From: SIG578 sp964508295
GTDB taxonomy: Bacteria > Bacillota > Clostridia > Oscillospirales > Ruminococcaceae
Direction: 5' to 3'
Assembly: GCA_964508295.1 (NCBI GenBank)
Contig: CAZDSQ010000039.1
Location: 1 to 18,030 of the forward strand
Length of the DNA stretch: 18,030 nt
Below are positions 14,126 through 18,030 of this stretch, one piece after another. Below the pieces are notes generated by a model that saw only the letters and a program-made list of their open reading frames with translations, searched no databases and was not told the origin of the DNA. The position numbers were made by a program, and so were the translations under genes. Positions within the stretch are counted from its first letter, which is position 1. Every line of letters starts with the position of its first letter.

Positions 14126-14152
14126 TATATTGGTTTGACAAAAAAATGTCAA
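14124..14152 (-). promoter_or_regulatory. Perfect-consensus sigma-A promoter of the tetR operon
   Basis: On the minus strand TTGACA (14152-14147) and TATAAT (14129-14124) are 17 bp apart with all twelve bases matching consensus. A promoter this strong would need repression; the palindrome at 14106-14119 begins immediately after the -10. Confidence 0.85.
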
Positions 14153-14172
14153 TATCCTTTGGTGGTGATATT

Positions 14173-14910
14173 ATGAAAATATTCAAAAGAAAGCTTACGC
14201 GGGTGCTTTGTTTTATTTTAGTACCAATAGTTGTTGTAGTCTGCGCCTGCGGGGTGTATCTCGGCGACTATTACAGAGCTGATGCCGAGGCGATAGCCGC
14301 TTTTGCCGCCGCGGACGGCATACAAAAGAGCGAATTTTCGGGCGGCGAGCTTGTTTTTGCGCCCGAGAGCGCCAAGGCGGGCCTTATCTTCTACCCCGGC
14401 GGCAAGGTTGAGCATAGCGCATACGAGCCTTTAATGAGTGCCTGCGCCGAGCGGGGAATTTTGTGCGTTTTAGTAAAGATGCCCTTTAATCTGGCGGTTT
14501 TTGACATTAACGCCGCAGACGGCATTAAGGAAAAGTTTCCCGAGATTTCCACTTGGGGCATCGGCGGACACTCCTTGGGCGGCTCGATGGCGGCAAGCTA
14601 CCTATCAGACAAGGCAGACGAGTTTGACGTGCTAATCTTGCTCGGCTCATATTCTACCGCCGACCTATCGAAAACAGACCTTACGGCGCTTTCCATCTAC
14701 GGCAGCGAGGACAAGGTCTTAAACCTTGAAAAGTACAAAAAGTACAGAGAAAACCTCCCCGCAGATACCGACGAGGTTATTATAGAGGGCGGCTGCCACG
14801 CCTACTTTGGCGCTTACGGCGAGCAGGACGGCGACGGCAAGGCGCAGATAACGAGAGATACGCAGATAGAGATCACCGCAGACAAGATTGCAGAGACGCT
14901 TTTGGGATAA
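14173..14910 (+). CDS. Membrane-anchored alpha/beta hydrolase
   Basis: A 245-residue protein: an uncleaved signal anchor at residues 10-30 (VLCFILVPIVVVVCACGVYL preceded by basic KRKLTR), so the catalytic part probably faces outside. Alpha/beta-hydrolase features: GLIFYPGGKVEHSAYEPL (70-87) with the oxyanion loop, GGHSLGG (131-137) with nucleophile S134, SIYGSEDK with acid D180, and GGCHAYFGAYGEQDGDG (206-222) with H209. That last pattern is typical of the alpha/beta hydrolase-5 group. I chose ATG 14173 because GGTGGTGAT is just upstream; an earlier ATG at 14146 lies inside the minus -35 box region and has no ribosome binding site. It is transcribed divergently from tetR through an operator shared with the operon. 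It probably cleaves an ester; substrate unknown. Confidence 0.85.
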   Translation: MKIFKRKLTRVLCFILVPIVVVVCACGVYLGDYYRADAEAIAAFAAADGIQKSEFSGGELVFAPESAKAGLIFYPGGKVEHSAYEPLMSACAERGILCVLVKMPFNLAVFDINAADGIKEKFPEISTWGIGGHSLGGSMAASYLSDKADEFDVLILLGSYSTADLSKTDLTALSIYGSEDKVLNLEKYKKYRENLPADTDEVIIEGGCHAYFGAYGEQDGDGKAQITRDTQIEITADKIAETLLG

Positions 14911-14912
14911 AC

Positions 14913-14945
14913 AAAAAGCCAACCGAGTTTTCGGTTGGCTTTTTT
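14913..14945 (+). terminator. Strong intrinsic terminator of the hydrolase gene
   Basis: AAAAAGCCAACCGA pairs with TCGGTTGGCTTTTT around a GTTT loop and is followed by a T tract, starting 3 nt after the stop codon. Confidence 0.9.
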
Positions 14946-15028
14946 CGGACAGTCCAGGAGGCCTGTCCCTACAAATATAAAATAAACGTTGGTTAAACTC
15001 CGTAGGGGCAGGCGTCCCCGACTGCCCG
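14946..15028. repeat. Inverted pair of a 28-bp repeat (GTAGGG...GTCCG type)
   Basis: Copies lie at 14946-14973 (CGGACAGTCCAGG...TACA) and 15001-15028 (CGTAGGGG...TGCCCG). The second matches the reverse complement of the first at about 22 of 28 positions, with a 27-bp AT-rich centre. Together they could fold into a long imperfect hairpin. They look like a small interspersed element between the hydrolase terminator and the convergent acetyltransferase gene. Confidence 0.65.
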
Positions 15029-15046
15029 TTTTGATTTGCGCCATTT

Positions 15047-15463
15047 TTATAGGCGCTTTTTCATCCAGATATGTTCTTTGCCCTGCTCAAGCTCGATCTC
15101 GCCGATCTGCTTATAGCCGCACTTTTCGTAAAAAGCGCGGGCGTGATACTGCGAGTGAAGCTTAAGGCTTTCAGCGCCCAGCATCTTTGCGTCCTTTTCC
15201 GCCTCTGAGAGAAGGCGCGCGCCGACTCCCGCTCCTCGCTTTTCCTTTAAAACGCAAAGCCTGCCGAGGACAAAATCCTCCCCCCACGGCTCCTTAAAAA
15301 AGCGACAGGTGGCTATGGGTTTGCCCTCGTCATACGCGACAAGGTGGGTGGCGAAGGAGTCAATCTCGTCCTCCTCGTCAACAAACCCCTGCTCATTTAC
15401 AAAGACGGTTATTCTTATTTTAAGCGCATCGGGCACAAGCCCCGTAAAACTTTTAATTTCCAT
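15047..15463 (-). CDS. GNAT-family N-acetyltransferase
   Basis: A 138-residue single-domain acetyltransferase. Motifs A and B are evident: LGRLCVLKEKRGAGVGARLL (the acetyl-CoA pyrophosphate loop R/Q-x-x-G-x-G/A) and LKLHSQYHARAFYEKCGYKQ. The N-terminal half VFVNEQGFVDEEDEID is the ElaA/YjcF-type substrate lobe. I start it at ATG 15463; a TTG at 15472 that overlaps the previous stop (TTGA) is an alternative adding three residues, and neither has an ideal ribosome binding site. It follows the DUF3021 gene almost directly and is probably expressed with the LytTR pair. Substrate unknown. Confidence 0.88.
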   Translation of the reverse strand: MEIKSFTGLVPDALKIRITVFVNEQGFVDEEDEIDSFATHLVAYDEGKPIATCRFFKEPWGEDFVLGRLCVLKEKRGAGVGARLLSEAEKDAKMLGAESLKLHSQYHARAFYEKCGYKQIGEIELEQGKEHIWMKKRL

Positions 15464-15468
15464 TCTTA

Positions 15469-15882
15469 TCAAAGCCTTGCATTAAGTTTTTTACCCGTAC
15501 TTTTAACTATAAAGTACACCGTAAACCATATTATAAAGTATACGGCAATAAAAATCAAGGCAAACAAGACAAGCACCATCGGTTTAAAGGGGATCCAGCT
15601 ATTTAAAATGTAACATAGGCTATAGCTTACGAAAAGCGTCGAAAAATGGCATAGCAGGCTTTTGGGCAGGCTCCAGTGCTCAATCTGATTGAAAACCGAG
15701 GCTCCCGCCTGCACAAAGGCAAGCAGATAGACCGAAATTATGCCGACAAGCACCTCGCCGACGCTAAGGGCAAAGCCGCTTACCGTTTTCGACAAAATAT
15801 AATAAATTATAGCTAGAATTATGGGGCCGAAACCGCCAAACATAAGTCCTCTGTGAAAAAACTCCTTAACATATCTATTCAT
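15469..15882 (-). CDS. DUF3021 membrane protein, partner of the LytTR regulator
   Basis: A 137-residue protein with four transmembrane helices (about 12-31, 42-62, 74-94 and 101-126), short basic N-terminus and charged tail, and FNQIEHWSLPKSLLCHFS in the central loop, which is typical of DUF3021. ATG 15882 follows the LytTR stop by 1 nt. LytTR and DUF3021 pairs are common in Firmicutes; the membrane protein is thought to inhibit its cognate LytTR regulator, but that is family knowledge and not visible here. The stop is followed within a few bases by the acetyltransferase start. Confidence 0.9.
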   Translation of the reverse strand: MNRYVKEFFHRGLMFGGFGPIILAIIYYILSKTVSGFALSVGEVLVGIISVYLLAFVQAGASVFNQIEHWSLPKSLLCHFSTLFVSYSLCYILNSWIPFKPMVLVLFALIFIAVYFIIWFTVYFIVKSTGKKLNARL

Positions 15883-15883
15883 A

Positions 15884-16312
15884 TTACAAACCCAACCTTT
15901 CTTTGACCTGTTTTAACTGTCTGCGTGAAACGTAATCGGTGTGGCCGTTTTTGAAAACCACCCGCAAGCTGCCCGAAATTGAGGCGTCAAACCGCCTTAT
16001 CTTTTTGATATTGGCGATGCAGGACTGATTTATCCTTACAAAACCAGCGGGTAGCATCTCTTCAATTTTATAAAGCCGTTCTTTAAGGCGCATTTTTTCG
16101 TTTTCGCAAAGCGCAAATACACGGTTATCCTCGGTGGAGAAGCAGAAAACCTCGTCCACGCTTATCAAGACCGCCTCTCTGTCATTATAGCCGACAAGCT
16201 CGGTCTGCCCGACTGCGAGCACCTCAATTTTGTTTATAAGCTCGGTGCGCTCGCGGGCATAGATAACTATCTCCTGCTCCCGCTCGCCATCAATTATTAC
16301 GGTACATTTCAT
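15884..16312 (-). CDS. LytTR-domain transcriptional regulator
   Basis: A 142-residue regulator whose C-terminal half (about residues 50-142) is a LytTR DNA-binding domain: VDEVFCFSTEDNRVFAL, RLYKIEEMLPAGFVRINQSC, IANIKKIRRFD, VVFKNGHTDYVSRRQLKQVK. The first 45 residues are a small alpha/beta segment, not a receiver domain, so it is not a two-component response regulator. ATG 16312 has AAGGAG 8 nt upstream. A promoter (16342-16370) and a tandem CTTGCAAG palindrome lie just before it, as expected for autoregulation. It heads an operon with DUF3021 and the GNAT gene. Confidence 0.92.
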   Translation of the reverse strand: MKCTVIIDGEREQEIVIYARERTELINKIEVLAVGQTELVGYNDREAVLISVDEVFCFSTEDNRVFALCENEKMRLKERLYKIEEMLPAGFVRINQSCIANIKKIRRFDASISGSLRVVFKNGHTDYVSRRQLKQVKERLGL

Positions 16313-16322
16313 ATCATCACTC

Positions 16323-16341
16323 CTTGCAAGCTTGCAAGCTT
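16323..16341. repeat. Tandem CTTGCAAG palindromes at the LytTR gene start region
   Basis: CTTGCAAG occurs at 16323-16330 and 16331-16338, followed by CTT, so 16328-16341 is itself the perfect 14-bp palindrome AAGCTTGCAAGCTT. It spans the predicted transcription start and abuts the ribosome binding site. It could be the LytTR operator or an RNA hairpin at the 5' end. Confidence 0.5.
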
Positions 16342-16370
16342 ATATTACCCCGCTCCGAGATTTTTTTCAA
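16342..16370 (-). promoter_or_regulatory. Sigma-A promoter of the LytTR operon
   Basis: On the minus strand TTGAAA (16370-16365) and TAATAT (16347-16342) are 17 bp apart, 30 bp before the start codon. Confidence 0.6.
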
Positions 16371-16507
16371 CAGTTTTAAAGTGTTCGGTCTTTTTTGCGC
16401 CATAAGCGGCAGGAATCATAGCGGCAGGACCATGGCCCTGCCCGACAATTTAAAATTATCGTCCGATATAATCCGTAGAAACATGCCTCCAAACCCGTCC
16501 GAAACAA

Positions 16508-16539
16508 AATAAAAAAGGGTTTTGCGAAAGCAAAACCCT
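16508..16539 (-). terminator. Intrinsic terminator of the YhcH operon
   Basis: GGGTTTTGC (16517-16525) pairs with GCAAAACCC (16530-16538) around a GAAA tetraloop (TTTC on the minus strand). On the minus strand the stem runs into CTTTTTTATTTTG, a good U tract, about 60 nt past the stop at 16602. Between this and the LytTR promoter (16371-16507) I see no gene, only a twice-repeated AGCGGCAGGA (16405-16414, 16420-16429). Confidence 0.8.
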
Positions 16540-16601
16540 GCCAAAATCATCAGCTATTTACCCTCGACTAAAAAGGGCAGATATTAAGATGCTCTTTTAT
16601 T

Positions 16602-17057
16602 TTACATTTTTACCTTTACAACTATCTTTTTAACGGGAGCGGGACTGTCTACACAAAGTCCGGGGCGGTGGACATCCTGCGGGTACAGAATTGCATACTC
16701 GCCTGCTGAGAGAACAAGCTTTACCGCATCCTCACTCTTTTGATAGAACATAACATCCTTTTCAGCATTATACTCGGTGTTGGGGGTAGCCTTTTCAATC
16801 TCAACAGACTCAATAATCTCCTTGCCCGAAATGACATACTGAATGTCGATATAGTTCTTATGAGCCTCATTTTTTGCCTGCTCGTCGGTTTTTGAGTTGT
16901 ACTCTTGAATCGATGCAAAAAGGTCTTTACCGTCAAGCTCATATTTGCCGACAGGAAGGTTTTCATCTACCGCTTTTTTTACGAAATCAAAGGCCTTTTC
17001 AAAGCTTTTGTGCATACCGTAATAGGTCGCGCAATTTTTTATGCTGTCAAATACCAT
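16602..17057 (-). CDS. YhcH/YjgK/YiaL-family (DUF386) sugar-processing protein
   Basis: A 151-residue cupin-like single-domain protein of the YhcH/YjgK/YiaL (EbgC-related) family: DGKDLFASIQEYNSKTDEQA, HKNYIDIQYVISGKEIIE and AILYPQDVHRPGL, with histidine/aspartate residues placed to bind a metal. Relatives act on sugar anomers or epimers, for example in sialic acid use, or as the beta subunit of evolved beta-galactosidase. ATG 17057 has AAGGAGAG upstream. It sits 12 nt after the dehydratase gene and ends at a good terminator, so they are co-transcribed. Family clear, sugar unknown. Confidence 0.88.
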   Translation of the reverse strand: MVFDSIKNCATYYGMHKSFEKAFDFVKKAVDENLPVGKYELDGKDLFASIQEYNSKTDEQAKNEAHKNYIDIQYVISGKEIIESVEIEKATPNTEYNAEKDVMFYQKSEDAVKLVLSAGEYAILYPQDVHRPGLCVDSPAPVKKIVVKVKM

Positions 17058-17069
17058 TATTCTCTCTCC

Positions 17070-18030
17070 TTACGCCTTGACAAGCTCTCTGTCCTTGCCC
17101 GCGTTTGCAAGATTTTCGTTACTGTTTATATCGCACGGTTCGACAAAAGTAGGAACGGTTTCTTTTATCGCCTTTTTCACAAGATCGGGGTCGATGCTAT
17201 GCCTCGACTCGTCGACTGCCTGCATAAGCACCTCTAGCTTGTTATCTACCTCTTGTCTACTGTACGGAGTGTCCTTCTCGATAAATATCATCTTATCCTC
17301 AGTTGCAACAAGGCTTTCACCCTTCATAAGAAGCTCCTCGTAAAGCTTTTCACCGGGGCGCAGACCGATTTCCTTTATTTCAATATCCTTATCGGGCCTG
17401 TAACCCATAAGCTTTATCATATTAACGGCAAGGTCATAAATTCTGACAGGCTGTCCCATATCAAGAACAAAAAGCTCACCTTTCTGAGCCTTGGCACCCG
17501 CCAGCATAACAAGCTGGCTTGCCTCGGGAATGGTCATAAAATAGCGGATAATTCTCTTATCGGTTATGGTGACGGGTCCGCCTGCGGCGATCTGGCGCTT
17601 GAAAAGCGGGATAACGCTGCCGTTTGAGCCAAGAACATTTCCAAATCTTACTGCGGCAAAGCTTGTGTTACTGTCAGTTCTGCACTGAACGATCATTTCG
17701 CAAATTCTCTTTGACGCGCCCATAATATTGGTGGGGTTGACCGCCTTATCAGTTGAGATGAGGATAAACTTCTCCGCGCCGAACTTTTCTGCCATATCGG
17801 CTGCCCTATATGTACCCATAACATTGTTCTTGATTGCTTCAACGGCACTGTGCTCCATAAGCGGAACGTGCTTATGAGCCGCCGCGTGAAATACAATGTC
17901 AGGTCTGTAATTTTCAAAGATACATTCAAGCCTTTCTTTGTCTCTGACAGAACCGATCTCCACAACTAAATTAAGCTTGTCCCCATATTTACGGGTAAGC
18001 TCCTGCTGGATATCGTAGGCAGTATTTTCA
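17070..18030 (-). CDS. CapD/FlaA1-type nucleotide-sugar 4,6-dehydratase, partial
   Basis: C-terminal 319 residues of a polysaccharide biosynthesis protein; the frame stays open to the right edge (ENTAYDIQQELTRKYGD just before VVEIGSVRDKERL), so the N-terminus is outside the window. Extended SDR features: PDIVFHAAAHKHVPLMEHSA, ISTDKAVNPTNIMGASKR (the dehydratase form in which methionine replaces the usual tyrosine in YxxxK), AAVRFGNVLGSNGSVIPLF, GGPVTITDKRIIRYFMTIPE and GLRPGEKLYEELLM. This matches CapD/WbpM/FlaA1 UDP-N-acetylglucosamine 4,6-dehydratases, which make precursors of UDP-amino-sugars for capsule, glycoprotein or flagellin glycans. Whether a membrane N-terminal half (CapD type) is present cannot be seen. 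It is followed by the YhcH gene. Confidence 0.92.
   Translation of the reverse strand, partial: ENTAYDIQQELTRKYGDKLNLVVEIGSVRDKERLECIFENYRPDIVFHAAAHKHVPLMEHSAVEAIKNNVMGTYRAADMAEKFGAEKFILISTDKAVNPTNIMGASKRICEMIVQCRTDSNTSFAAVRFGNVLGSNGSVIPLFKRQIAAGGPVTITDKRIIRYFMTIPEASQLVMLAGAKAQKGELFVLDMGQPVRIYDLAVNMIKLMGYRPDKDIEIKEIGLRPGEKLYEELLMKGESLVATEDKMIFIEKDTPYSRQEVDNKLEVLMQAVDESRHSIDPDLVKKAIKETVPTFVEPCDINSNENLANAGKDRELVKA

Noticed and set aside
14146..14172. Upstream ATG extending the alpha/beta hydrolase by nine residues
   Set aside because: No ribosome binding site; GGTGGTGAT fits the ATG at 14173, which gives a normal basic-then-hydrophobic signal anchor.
16324..16512. 62-residue open frame on the + strand between the LytTR and YhcH genes
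   Set aside because: Non-ATG start, no ribosome binding site, runs across the LytTR promoter and has no recognisable protein pattern.
16455..16540. Possible small RNA from a TATAAT-like box near 16467 to the hairpin at 16517
   Set aside because: The -35 (GACAAT) is poor, and the hairpin lacks a U tract on the + strand; it is the terminator of the minus-strand operon.

Overview
The window looks like the end of a metagenomic contig from a low-to-mid GC Gram-positive anaerobe, most likely a gut or rumen Clostridium-class organism (Oscillospirales-like). Three things point there: strong AGGAGG-type ribosome binding sites, several small families typical of Clostridia (DUF6774, DUF6512, DUF421, LytTR plus DUF3021), and near-consensus sigma-A promoters. 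No rRNA, tRNA or CRISPR array is visible. Taxonomy is inferred from gene content only.

Layout. Positions 1-51 are an uninterrupted run of G, almost certainly a sequencing or assembly artefact. At 56-1059 lies recombination debris: a tyrosine integrase missing its N-terminal half, abutting the 3' end of an unrelated gene. A stand-alone GH113-like glycosidase (1180-2259, +) has its own promoter and terminator. A minus-strand block (2367-3838) encodes small membrane and hypothetical proteins: DUF421, DUF6774 and DUF6512. A four-gene minus-strand operon (6134 down to 3933) encodes a PAS protein, a membrane-anchored Sm-like small protein, a TfoX N-domain protein and an AttH/CrtC lipocalin-like protein. 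A GH2-like glycosidase (8807 down to 6426) has its own promoter. Its 3' UTR holds a striking array of short hairpins separated by a 7-nt spacer whose orientation flips halfway.

The most interesting part is 9130-14910. A TetR regulator starts a compact seven-gene minus-strand operon: flavin-reductase-like split barrel with a PCP_red-like tail, NmrA/divinyl-reductase-like SDR, DUF1295 membrane reductase, polytopic membrane protein, a protein resembling ferredoxin-dependent bilin reductases, and an ATC-hydrolase-family protein. A membrane-anchored alpha/beta hydrolase is transcribed divergently. A 14-bp palindrome lies inside the spacer of the + promoter and at the start point of a perfect-consensus minus promoter, so one TetR dimer could silence both units. 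Three of the enzymes independently recall tetrapyrrole (chlorophyll/bilin) reductases. I therefore propose, as inference, a substrate-induced reductive pathway for a tetrapyrrole or another conjugated polycyclic substrate.

To the right are a GNAT acetyltransferase behind a LytTR/DUF3021 regulatory pair (16312 down to 15047), then a YhcH/YjgK/YiaL sugar-processing protein and a CapD/FlaA1-type nucleotide-sugar dehydratase that runs off the right edge. Two different interspersed inverted-repeat elements lie in intergenic gaps (8919-9120 and 14946-15028).
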